DNA of 42,314 nt, taken from a virus. The DNA is taken from IMG/VR virus record IMGVR_UViG_3300022539_000297, positions 1 through 42,314 of that record; one strand, 5' to 3'. Shown here piece by piece: positions 1 to 6,587 of this stretch (its first letter is position 1; every line of letters begins with the position of its first letter). Under the pieces are notes generated by a model that made no database searches, had not been told where the DNA came from, and worked only from the letters and a program-made list of their open reading frames with translations. The position numbers were made by a program, and so were the translations under genes.

Positions 1-188
1 CTGGTAGCGGTTCTACATTAATAGCGGCAATAAATACTAATAGAAAATATTATGGATTTGAAATAAAAAAGGAATTTTATAATTCTGCAAAAGAATGGCT
101 CGAAAATAAAATTAATGACATAAATGATATTAAAAAATATGGGTTTAAAAAAACAACATTGGAAAAAACGGGGGGTATTTTATTTTGA
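1..188 (+). CDS. DNA (adenine/cytosine-N4) methyltransferase, C-terminal fragment
   Basis: Only the last 61 residues are present, read from base 3, and the gene is cut by the left window edge. The fragment opens with GSGSTLIAA, followed by a GFEI segment and an EFYNSAKEW helix. This is the typical end of beta-class N6/N4 DNA methyltransferases, where the SAM-binding motif I (usually DPFxGSGTT) is followed by an acidic residue that binds SAM ribose. The catalytic DPPY/NPPY motif must lie outside the window. The likely role is methylation of phage DNA to evade restriction. The specificity cannot be told. Confidence 0.75.
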   Translation, partial: GSGSTLIAAINTNRKYYGFEIKKEFYNSAKEWLENKINDINDIKKYGFKKTTLEKTGGILF

Positions 189-209
189 ATTTCACACGAT
201 ATAAGAAAG

Positions 210-229
210 GGTTGAATATTAAATGAAGA
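210..229 (+). repeat. 20-nt direct repeat, copy 1 (leader and start codon of the 223 gene)
   Basis: GGTTGAATATTAAATGAAGA occurs identically at 210-229 and 566-585. In this copy the ATG at 223 starts a 110-residue gene. Confidence 0.85.
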
Positions 230-555
230 AAAAATTATATAAAGAATTTATGGTTACCACAATATCTTTGCAGATAAAAATAGATTATGATTTTAAAAAG
301 GAAATAGCTTATTCTTTATTATATTCAATAGGGCGAGGTATAAAAATAAAAGAATTAGGAATAGAAATAATAGCATTAGGGGATAAGAATATAATAGAAA
401 TTAAGACTGAAATGTTTAGATTGATGATTGAGTGTATAAAATTAAAGAAAATGCAATTAAAAGATATTAAAAGATGTGGCTTTATAGATTTACATAAAGA
501 TAGTATAGCGAGAAGAAAATTTGCAGGATGGTATTTTATAGTTAAGAGGAAATAA
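223..555 (+). CDS. Hypothetical protein, 110 aa
   Basis: I do not recognise this gene. It encodes a basic, Lys/Ile-rich protein with no clear motif and no membrane segment. The mix of predicted strands and helices (for example IKIKELGIEIIALG) suggests a small globular fold. The start ATG lies in a 20-nt leader that is repeated downstream, and the purine-rich AAGAAAGGG about 11 nt upstream is a weak ribosome binding site. It follows the methyltransferase tail after 34 nt and may be co-transcribed with it. Confidence 0.6.
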   Translation: MKKKLYKEFMVTTISLQIKIDYDFKKEIAYSLLYSIGRGIKIKELGIEIIALGDKNIIEIKTEMFRLMIECIKLKKMQLKDIKRCGFIDLHKDSIARRKFAGWYFIVKRK

Positions 556-565
556 ATAAAAGCAA

Positions 566-585
566 GGTTGAATATTAAATGAAGA
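566..585 (+). repeat. 20-nt direct repeat, copy 2 (leader without a gene)
   Basis: This is identical to 210-229. Here the ATG at 579 opens only a four-codon frame (MKRR, then TGA), followed at once by a strong GAGGAGGTGA that has no usable start codon at a normal distance. It looks like a duplicated translation start region whose gene was lost, or a mini leader peptide upstream of the 641 gene. Confidence 0.7.
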
Positions 586-640
586 GGAGGTGAAATAAGA
601 TTAAATAGGTTAGTTAAATTAAATTTTAAAGGAGAATATT

Positions 641-1234
641 ATGCAAGGTGTAAAAAATTATGAAGTAACATTAAAAAGTATGACTCCGATTGTATGGGAT
701 AGGGTAACAAGAGATGTGCAAACAGATACAAAAGAAGTTAAAAAAAATGATGTAGATTTATTTTGGGAAAATAACTGGTGGAGAAAAAGTGGTTGTCAAT
801 TAGATGGTGGTAAGGAATATGAAAAAAATTTGAAACAAGAAGTTAATATTTTTTCTGATTGGATTTTAGGAATGTTGACAGCAAGTGCTAAAAAAAGTAG
901 AATAATACCACACAATGCTTCCAGTAAAAAAGCTACTTATACGAGTTATATCCCAAATTTATTATGTGAAAGCAAAGAACCTGTTTGTAATGTTGGTGAT
1001 TTGAAAAGATATGAACGATATGATGTTAATGATAGAGGACAAAAAATATGGAATATATTTCCAACAATTGATAGCTGGGAAACTAAAATCAAAATTATTG
1101 ACACGATAGGCGATATGCTAATAGATGAATTGAAAATATTGTTGAATTATGGTGGTGCTTATATCGGTATCGGAGCGAAACGAAGGTTTAATTTTGGTCG
1201 GTTTGAAGTTAATAATATTAAAGAGATAAAATAA
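641..1234 (+). CDS. Conserved phage-type protein with RAMP-like glycine-rich C-terminal loop
   Basis: The 197-residue protein opens with a strand (YEVTLKSMTPIVWDRVT) and ends with GGAYIGIGAKRRFNFGRF at residues 171-188, then a final strand. Small phage proteins that start with a 'V.L.G.TPLl..R' strand and end with a 'G..IGIG..R..FGRF' loop are common in temperate phages and unnamed. The loop resembles the G-rich loop of RAMP/Cas5-Cas6-Cas7 RNA-binding folds; that link is my inference. No histidine in a Cas6-like active-site position is evident. The AAAGGAG ribosome binding site 8 nt upstream supports the start. Confidence 0.6.
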   Translation: MQGVKNYEVTLKSMTPIVWDRVTRDVQTDTKEVKKNDVDLFWENNWWRKSGCQLDGGKEYEKNLKQEVNIFSDWILGMLTASAKKSRIIPHNASSKKATYTSYIPNLLCESKEPVCNVGDLKRYERYDVNDRGQKIWNIFPTIDSWETKIKIIDTIGDMLIDELKILLNYGGAYIGIGAKRRFNFGRFEVNNIKEIK

Positions 1235-1496
1235 ATTGCTTTTTGTTGAATTGTATTAAATTATATTAAATTAAGTTTAATTGGATTGTGTTAAGTTAAA
1301 AGCCAGTCTTTTGGCTGGCTGGAATTATATATTATTTGTCTTAAGTTATTTTAGATTTCGTTTATTTACTTTGACTTATTTTGAATTAATTTTTGGAATT
1401 ATATGTATTCGATTCATTTAAGTTTGATTAGTTTTTTTTGGATTATATTATATTAAATTAATTTGATTCTTTAAAAATTTAAAACAGGAGGTATTA
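1235..1496. other. T-rich noncoding linker with one hairpin
   Basis: No gene was seen. The stretch is built from degenerate short words of the type TTAAATTA, TTGAATT and TTGGATT. One GC-containing hairpin, AGCCAG at 1301-1306 pairing with CTGGCT at 1315-1320, may be a weak terminator for the 641 gene, although no clean T-run follows. AAACAGGAGG at 1482-1491 is the ribosome binding site of the next gene. Confidence 0.5.
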
Positions 1497-1775
1497 GTGA
1501 TGACTGAGGAAATCATTAAGACACAGAGCAGAGTAGAGCATGACATTTGGCGATTAGCGAAAGAATTTTATGGCGTTCCATTTGGCAGTCTTACTAAAGA
1601 ACAGCAGAATGAAGTTATGCGGATGAAATTAGGACAGAGTTTATTAAAGGAAATTGGCATAGCAAAAAGAGCATTTGAGCATTCTCATATTCGTATAGCT
1701 AAATTGTTGAAAGAAAACAAAGGTGAATTACAAAAACGGATTAAGACAGCATTGCCAGAATATCAAGTTAAATAA
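1497..1775 (+). CDS. Hypothetical protein, 92 aa, helical
   Basis: I do not recognise this gene. The product is mostly helical, and the central LTKEQQNEVMRMKLGQSLLKEIGIAKR region could be a helix-turn-helix or a helical bundle. The strong AGGAGG ribosome binding site ends at 1491 and favours one of two adjacent starts (1497 or 1500). The gene is isolated between two T-rich linkers, and its base composition is more balanced than that of its flanks. It lies upstream of the terminase genes, where packaging or regulatory proteins are common. Confidence 0.65.
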   Translation: MMTEEIIKTQSRVEHDIWRLAKEFYGVPFGSLTKEQQNEVMRMKLGQSLLKEIGIAKRAFEHSHIRIAKLLKENKGELQKRIKTALPEYQVK

Positions 1776-1780
1776 TACTT

Positions 1781-1805
1781 TGACTTGACTTGACTTGACT
1801 TGACT
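1781..1805 (+). repeat. Tandem repeat (TGACT)x5
   Basis: Five perfect copies of TGACT run from 1781 to 1805, right after the stop of the 1497 gene. Each junction creates a TTGACT hexamer, like a sigma-70 -35 box, but no convincing -10 box follows at 16-18 nt. Confidence 0.9.
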
Positions 1806-2027
1806 TGGTTTTTATTTTTTTTGTTTAAATTACTTTTTATTGAATTAAATTACTTTCTGGAATAATATATATTTTGCATTCAGTTTGTTTCATTTTCTTT
1901 TTATTACGTTGGATTAAATTAATTTTGTTTTGGTTAGTTTTGGTTACGTTAATTTAAATTAATTTTTTACTTACCTTAAAAAAAATAAAATAAAAGTGTC
2001 ATATTTCCCATTTTGGTAGCTAATAGG

Positions 2028-2079
2028 TAGAGGGTTATGTTTTTTTAGCATAATCAAATCGAGCTCGGTTATCCCTCTA
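2028..2079 (+). other. Structured inverted-repeat block before terS (candidate packaging site or folded RNA)
   Basis: TAGAGGG at 2028-2034 pairs with CCCTCTA at 2073-2079. Inside lie TTATG (2035-2039) paired with CATAA (2049-2053) around a T-rich loop, and the perfect palindrome CGAGCTCG (2060-2067). The layout looks like a three-stem cloverleaf fragment, but it is too short for a tRNA and has no T-loop. Its position nine bases before terS makes a cos/pac site or a translational control element possible. Confidence 0.4.
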
Positions 2080-2088
2080 TGTGGAATT

Positions 2089-2664
2089 ATGAAAAATAGT
2101 AATATAGAACTTAATGAAAAACAAAACGCATTTTGTAATGAGTATGTAAAGGACTTCAATAGTGCTCAATCCTGTATAAGAGCAGGATATTCAGAAAAAA
2201 CTGCAAGAATAATTGGTTGTAATTTATTAACAAAAGTTAACATTCAGAACAGAATAGTAGAATTATTAAAAAAAATAAGCATGGAGAATCAGATACATGA
2301 AGTTCAAATTATAGCTGAATTAAAAAGAATAGCATTTTCTGATATAGCAAATTATGTTGATGAAGAGGGGCATATTAATTCTTTTAGAGAGATTGATACT
2401 ACTGTAATATCTCAATTAAATACAATGGAAATGGAAAATGAGAAAAAGGGATATACAAGGATAAGTAAAAAAATAAAATTACATGATAAAATTAAAGCAT
2501 TGGAGCTATTAGGAAAATATAAATGTTTGTGGACGGATATACATAAAATTGAACCTGTTGAAAGTAGTCCATTGGCAGAAAGTATTAAAGCATTAAGGGA
2601 GCAATATAAAAATGGTGAAATTGATATTAATGGTATTGATAATGTTAAGCCCAAAACAGATTGA
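2089..2664 (+). CDS. terS: Terminase small subunit
   Basis: The 191-residue protein has the N-terminal signature LNEKQNAFCNEYVKDFN, then AGYSEKTARIIGCNLL, typical of the Terminase_2 family. The start is a DNA-binding helix-turn-helix that recognises the packaging site; the middle helices form the oligomer ring. It is followed directly, with overlap, by the large subunit gene, the usual packaging pair. The ribosome binding site is weak (GGA five bases before ATG), and the start lies just after an inverted-repeat block that may act on packaging or translation. Confidence 0.9.
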   Translation: MKNSNIELNEKQNAFCNEYVKDFNSAQSCIRAGYSEKTARIIGCNLLTKVNIQNRIVELLKKISMENQIHEVQIIAELKRIAFSDIANYVDEEGHINSFREIDTTVISQLNTMEMENEKKGYTRISKKIKLHDKIKALELLGKYKCLWTDIHKIEPVESSPLAESIKALREQYKNGEIDINGIDNVKPKTD

Positions 2665-3916
2665 TTTTTTATTAAATTCTACTCGTGATATTAATATTTG
2701 TAGTGGCAGTATAAGAAGTGGAAAGACTTATGTTAATAATATTAGATTTATTGAAGACCTTGAGAATGATTGCTTGCCTAAGATTGATTGTTTAATTTCC
2801 GGCAGAAAAGTTACAGGTGCTTATAGGAATGTTGTTAATCCATTAATGCAATTAGCAGAAGAAAATGGTATTGGGAATAGATTTATTCATCGATATAATC
2901 CTGAACGTCTTATATACTTACCTAAGAATATTACTTGTTATGTTGAGGGTGCCAATGATGTTGGTAGTGAAGAACGGATACGGGGTATGACAATTCAAAG
3001 GTGGATAGCTGACGAAGTTACTACATATCCTAAGAACTTTGTTATGCAGGCAATAGGGCGATGTAGTGCGGGTAAAAGGTATAAGTATTTAACCTGTAAT
3101 CCTGATAGTCCACAGCATTATATTAAAAAGGAATTTATTGATAGGATTGAGTCCGGTGAGATTGACGGTAAGACATGGTATTTCAATTTAGAAAAAGACA
3201 ATCCCGTCTTGGATAAGGTATATATTGAGAATATTAAAAGGTTATATACCGGCGTATTTTATGAGAGGTATATCATGGGCAGATGGACTTTGGCTGAAGG
3301 AATTATATACGACCGATTTAATCGGAGTTCACATTGCAAATCTATTGATTGGTATAACCAGCGTAAAGACAGGATAGTTGAGTATTGTTTGGGTATTGAT
3401 TGGGGTTATGAAAATGCTATGGCAATTGAGTTATACGCATTCGACGGGGATGGGATAGGGTATTGTATTGGCGAATTATATGTTAATCATGTAGTAGTAG
3501 ACGAAAAAGAATTAAAGCCGCTATTGAGGGATAAGGGCTGGCTTGATATGAAGATTGATTATGCGGTAGCCGATAAGTCACGTCCTGACCTTATTGCCGC
3601 ATTTGAGGATATGACAGGTATTGCTACAATAACAATTAAAGAAAGCGATCCGTCTACGTTGATTATGGAAGTGCAGAAACGATATATAGACAGAGGTAAC
3701 GGTGAGTTTGGGTTATATTACATTGAGAGTAAGTGTCCAAAGATGATTGAGGAGAAAGAGAATTATCGGTGGAAAGAGAATGTCAAGAAAGATGAACCAA
3801 TTAAAAAAGACGACCATGCACAAAACGCCGAGCAGTATCTTATTTATTCACGCAGGAATCAAGTGGATTTTAGTAATATGAAAATGGAAGCAAGTGACCG
3901 GAGTGTATTGATATGA
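2642..3916 (+). CDS. terL: Terminase large subunit (ATPase/nuclease)
   Basis: This is the motor that pumps DNA into the prohead and cuts it. With the start at 2642, Walker A is GSIRSGKT (residues 22-29), Walker B is WIADEV (about 121-126), and the RNase H-like nuclease begins at GIDWG (about 251-255) and ends near the DDHAQNAEQY segment. The length (424 aa) is normal. The start at 2642 gives the family-typical LSPKQ opening and overlaps terS by 23 nt. A start at 2612 has a better AAGGGAG ribosome binding site and would add ten residues, so it is possible. The gene overlaps the portal gene by 4 nt. Confidence 0.93.
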   Translation: MLSPKQIDFLLNSTRDINICSGSIRSGKTYVNNIRFIEDLENDCLPKIDCLISGRKVTGAYRNVVNPLMQLAEENGIGNRFIHRYNPERLIYLPKNITCYVEGANDVGSEERIRGMTIQRWIADEVTTYPKNFVMQAIGRCSAGKRYKYLTCNPDSPQHYIKKEFIDRIESGEIDGKTWYFNLEKDNPVLDKVYIENIKRLYTGVFYERYIMGRWTLAEGIIYDRFNRSSHCKSIDWYNQRKDRIVEYCLGIDWGYENAMAIELYAFDGDGIGYCIGELYVNHVVVDEKELKPLLRDKGWLDMKIDYAVADKSRPDLIAAFEDMTGIATITIKESDPSTLIMEVQKRYIDRGNGEFGLYYIESKCPKMIEEKENYRWKENVKKDEPIKKDDHAQNAEQYLIYSRRNQVDFSNMKMEASDRSVLI

Positions 3917-6237
3917 CATTTAAAGGTGTATATGAAAGAATACATAGCAGGCTAAAACAATTCTTTGTTCGTGAGCCTGTAGCTAAAATGAATCAACCTG
4001 TTGTCAGTGCGACAAGAGACCCTGCACAGAAACAGATATTAACTCGGAGTATGGAAATTAATGCCGGGCTTGAAAGTGAACTTAGGAACCCTGACGCATT
4101 ATTAAATAAAAAGAATTTTGATATTACTATTTATGACACACTTATGTTGGATGATAGAATTCATTTTGCTATTAATCTCAAAAAGACATTGATATTGAGT
4201 GTGCCTAATAAAATTATAGCTGCAAGTGATGAAGAGCGTGATATTGAGATAGCCGATAAGTGCCAAGAGAATTTTGATAATTTAAAGAATCCAGATTGGG
4301 AGGGTTCTCTTGATAACTTGTTGGATTCGTTAATATACGGGTATAAGGTCGGTGAAATTATATGGGGGTTGATTGACGGGTTGTATATGTGGGAACGGGT
4401 AGTATTCGAGCATCCTATTTTATTTGACTTCAAGCAGAAAGAAGACAAGACTTTGGACTATGTTAGATACGGGCATCAATTTGGTGGGCAGGTGGATATA
4501 TCAAAAGAAGAATTTGAGACCAAATTTTTGTATATGGTGTATCCGTATTTGAAGGATGGGAACTGGTATGGGGACAGTGAACTTAGGGAAATTTATTTTG
4601 ATTGGTGGAGTAAGTATAATATTAAACGATTCAGGAATGTATATTTACAGAACTATGGTATGCCTATTCCGGAAGTGAATTATGTTAAATCTGAAATGAG
4701 TGTAGCAGAGCTTGAAGACTTAAGGGATATGTTTAAGACATTTCAGGATAAACAGTATATAATGATTCCGGGTTCACGAGATAAGGAGACAAAAGAAATA
4801 CTTTCAAAATTCAAAATCAACTGGGTGGAGTTAAATACAAAAAGCGGAACTGACCAGTATAATACTACGCTTGATAGATTAGATAAAGGTATTACACGCA
4901 AGATTCTTTTGCCTGACAGATTAGGATTTACAGAAGAGAAAGGCGGGTCATTTGCACAAAGCAAGAAAATATTTGACGTATTGATAATGAGTATAAGAAA
5001 AACACATCGTAGTATAGAAAGTGTGGTTAATCCACATATTAAATATTTTGTTGATTTGAATTTTGCGAATGTTGAACAGTATCCAACATGGGAGTTTGAG
5101 GAGATAGACGAAGGTGTGGCAGAAGAAATGTTGAAGACATTGATAGATAAAGGGGTTATAGATAAAAAAGAGAAATGGATTAGAGCTTATGTTGGTGTAC
5201 CGGAGATAACAGAACGGGAGCAAGAAGAGATAGACAAGCGAAAAGAAGAGGATAGAAAAAACATGCCTTTTCAACCACAGCAACCAGTGGCCCCGGGGCA
5301 GCCACAGGGATTTCCACCTCAACCTGAAAAGAAAATGAAAGCAGGTATGGTGAATTTTAAAAAGATTGAACAACAGTATGATACATACGAGGCGGACTTT
5401 ATCCGTGAGTATAATGAAATAATGATGGAGCAAGGTAGTCGATTAGTCAATCAAATTGAAAGAAAAAAGATTATTGAGAATAAGGATTATACGGCGATTA
5501 AGAAATTAAAGATAATTAAATCGGGTTTGAAGAAACTTCTTAGCCTTTATTATGCTAAATTATATTTAACTGGCAAGGTTGATGCTATTGAAGAGGTGAG
5601 TGGTAGAATGGATGTAAGTGAATTAAGCTATGTGAAGTTTCAAGGTATAGAAGATGAATGGCTTGATAGAAGTTGGATAGATAATTATTTGAAAAAATAT
5701 GGAGCGTTGGGTGTGTTGACGAAAGAAGACAAGGTATATTTAACTGATTTAAGGGATAGGGCTTTTTTTATTACAGGTGAGACTGAGGACAGGGTGCTAA
5801 AGGGGGTTTATCATACATTGGATATAGGGATAAGAAGTGGTACTCCACTAAAAACTACAATAAGCAAGGTTGAGGATTTCTTAAAGACTGATAGGAAAAG
5901 GTACTCCACTACAATTGCAAGGACAAACGCAAGCGATGCGTATAACACGGGTAGAATGAATACTTTTACAGACCCGAAGATTAGTCCGTTTATTGAGGCA
6001 TTCCAGTATAATGCGATACTTGATTCACAGACTACACCGTTTTGTGCATCACATGATGGACAAATTATAAGAGCAAGTGATTCGGAGTTTAGTTCTATAA
6101 ATCCACCGAACCATTATAATTGTCGTAGTTTGTTAACGACTATTATGGTAGGTGAAGATGTTGAGGGTGATACATGGGGAACAGGGATTTCGGGTGAAAG
6201 TACATCAAGTAAACCGGCAAAGGAATTTGGGGGTTAA
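3913..6237 (+). CDS. Portal protein (DUF935/Mu gp29-like) fused to MuF-like minor head domain
   Basis: This 774-residue protein combines two usually separate head proteins. Residues 1 to about 440 match DUF935-type portals (the DNA entry ring; landmarks are the IWG..DGLYMWERVVFEHP strand region and the TRKILLPDRLGFTEEKGGSFA region). A proline/glutamine-rich linker lies near 452-475. The C-terminal part is a MuF/SPP1 gp7 domain with ARTNASDAYNTGR (about 669-681), DSQTTPFCASHDGQ (about 703) and PPNHYNCRS (about 730). MuF proteins go into the head with the portal and may be ejected. ATGA overlap with terL implies translational coupling. I see no extra toxin domain after MuF. Confidence 0.9.
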   Translation: MTFKGVYERIHSRLKQFFVREPVAKMNQPVVSATRDPAQKQILTRSMEINAGLESELRNPDALLNKKNFDITIYDTLMLDDRIHFAINLKKTLILSVPNKIIAASDEERDIEIADKCQENFDNLKNPDWEGSLDNLLDSLIYGYKVGEIIWGLIDGLYMWERVVFEHPILFDFKQKEDKTLDYVRYGHQFGGQVDISKEEFETKFLYMVYPYLKDGNWYGDSELREIYFDWWSKYNIKRFRNVYLQNYGMPIPEVNYVKSEMSVAELEDLRDMFKTFQDKQYIMIPGSRDKETKEILSKFKINWVELNTKSGTDQYNTTLDRLDKGITRKILLPDRLGFTEEKGGSFAQSKKIFDVLIMSIRKTHRSIESVVNPHIKYFVDLNFANVEQYPTWEFEEIDEGVAEEMLKTLIDKGVIDKKEKWIRAYVGVPEITEREQEEIDKRKEEDRKNMPFQPQQPVAPGQPQGFPPQPEKKMKAGMVNFKKIEQQYDTYEADFIREYNEIMMEQGSRLVNQIERKKIIENKDYTAIKKLKIIKSGLKKLLSLYYAKLYLTGKVDAIEEVSGRMDVSELSYVKFQGIEDEWLDRSWIDNYLKKYGALGVLTKEDKVYLTDLRDRAFFITGETEDRVLKGVYHTLDIGIRSGTPLKTTISKVEDFLKTDRKRYSTTIARTNASDAYNTGRMNTFTDPKISPFIEAFQYNAILDSQTTPFCASHDGQIIRASDSEFSSINPPNHYNCRSLLTTIMVGEDVEGDTWGTGISGESTSSKPAKEFGG

Positions 6238-6381
6238 ATGGTAGCGATAATAAAAGATATGAAAAGCAAGAGACAGAAAATAAGGGAAGGTGTAGCTAAA
6301 AGATTTGAGGCGTTATCGAGACCGAAACAGATTTATATGGGAAAAAAAATTATAAAGGAGAAATCAAATGGCAAAGATTGA
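6238..6381 (+). CDS. Small basic protein, 47 aa
   Basis: A short frame starts immediately after the portal stop codon (TAAATG). A G-rich GGGGG at 6229-6233 could serve as ribosome binding site, and re-initiation is likely. The product is Lys/Arg-rich and probably helical (DMKSKRQKIREGVAKRFEAL). It overlaps the next gene by 14 nt. The function is unknown. The tight coupling to the portal gene is the main support that it is translated. Confidence 0.5.
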   Translation: MVAIIKDMKSKRQKIREGVAKRFEALSRPKQIYMGKKIIKEKSNGKD

Positions 6382-6577
6382 AGAATATTTTTTTAAAGTT
6401 ACAATGAGTGATGACAAGAAAGAAGTAAAGTTTGAAGTTAAAGGATTGAGTCCGGTAGAAGTTATCAGTTTATGTGCGGGCACAATTAACACGGCATTAC
6501 AGCAAATGGCAAAACAGAATAATAATAAAATTATTAAACCAACATTGAAAGACGCCATGTGCGTAAATCAGAATTGA
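6368..6577 (+). CDS. Hypothetical protein, 69 aa, in head module
   Basis: A small protein with an N-terminal beta region (EEYFFKVTMSDDKKEVKFEVKG) and a C-terminal helix (VEVISLCAGTINTALQQMAKQ). The ribosome binding site AAAGGAG lies 6 nt before the ATG. It sits between the portal-MuF gene and the protease-scaffold gene. I do not recognise a family. The placement suggests a head assembly accessory. Confidence 0.7.
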   Translation: MAKIEEYFFKVTMSDDKKEVKFEVKGLSPVEVISLCAGTINTALQQMAKQNNNKIIKPTLKDAMCVNQN

Positions 6578-6587
6578 GGAGGTTAAT

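Larger units (their letters stand above)
1776..2088. other. Noncoding region upstream of terminase, T-rich
   Basis: No gene was seen. It holds a TGACT tandem repeat at 1781-1805, T-rich degenerate words (TTTGGTTAGTTTTGGTTACG) and a structured block at 2028-2079 just before terS. In many phages the packaging start site (cos or pac) lies next to or inside terS, so this is the best place to look for it. The terS start itself has only a weak GGA upstream. Confidence 0.45.

Noticed and set aside
1781-1822. Promoter made by TTGACT units in the TGACT repeat
   Set aside because: No acceptable -10 box lies 16-18 nt downstream; only poly-T with a poor TTTAAA.
2010-2085. Possible tRNA before terS
   Set aside because: A D-arm-like TAGCTAATAGGTAGAG and a TTATG/CATAA stem are present, but there is no GGTTCRA T-loop, no acceptor pairing at the right distance, and the anticodon loop has the wrong size. 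Kept only as an inverted-repeat block.
4948-5433. Reverse-strand frame of 161 codons over the portal gene
   Set aside because: Low-complexity hydrophobic reading of the AT-rich complement; the forward portal-MuF frame is strongly supported.
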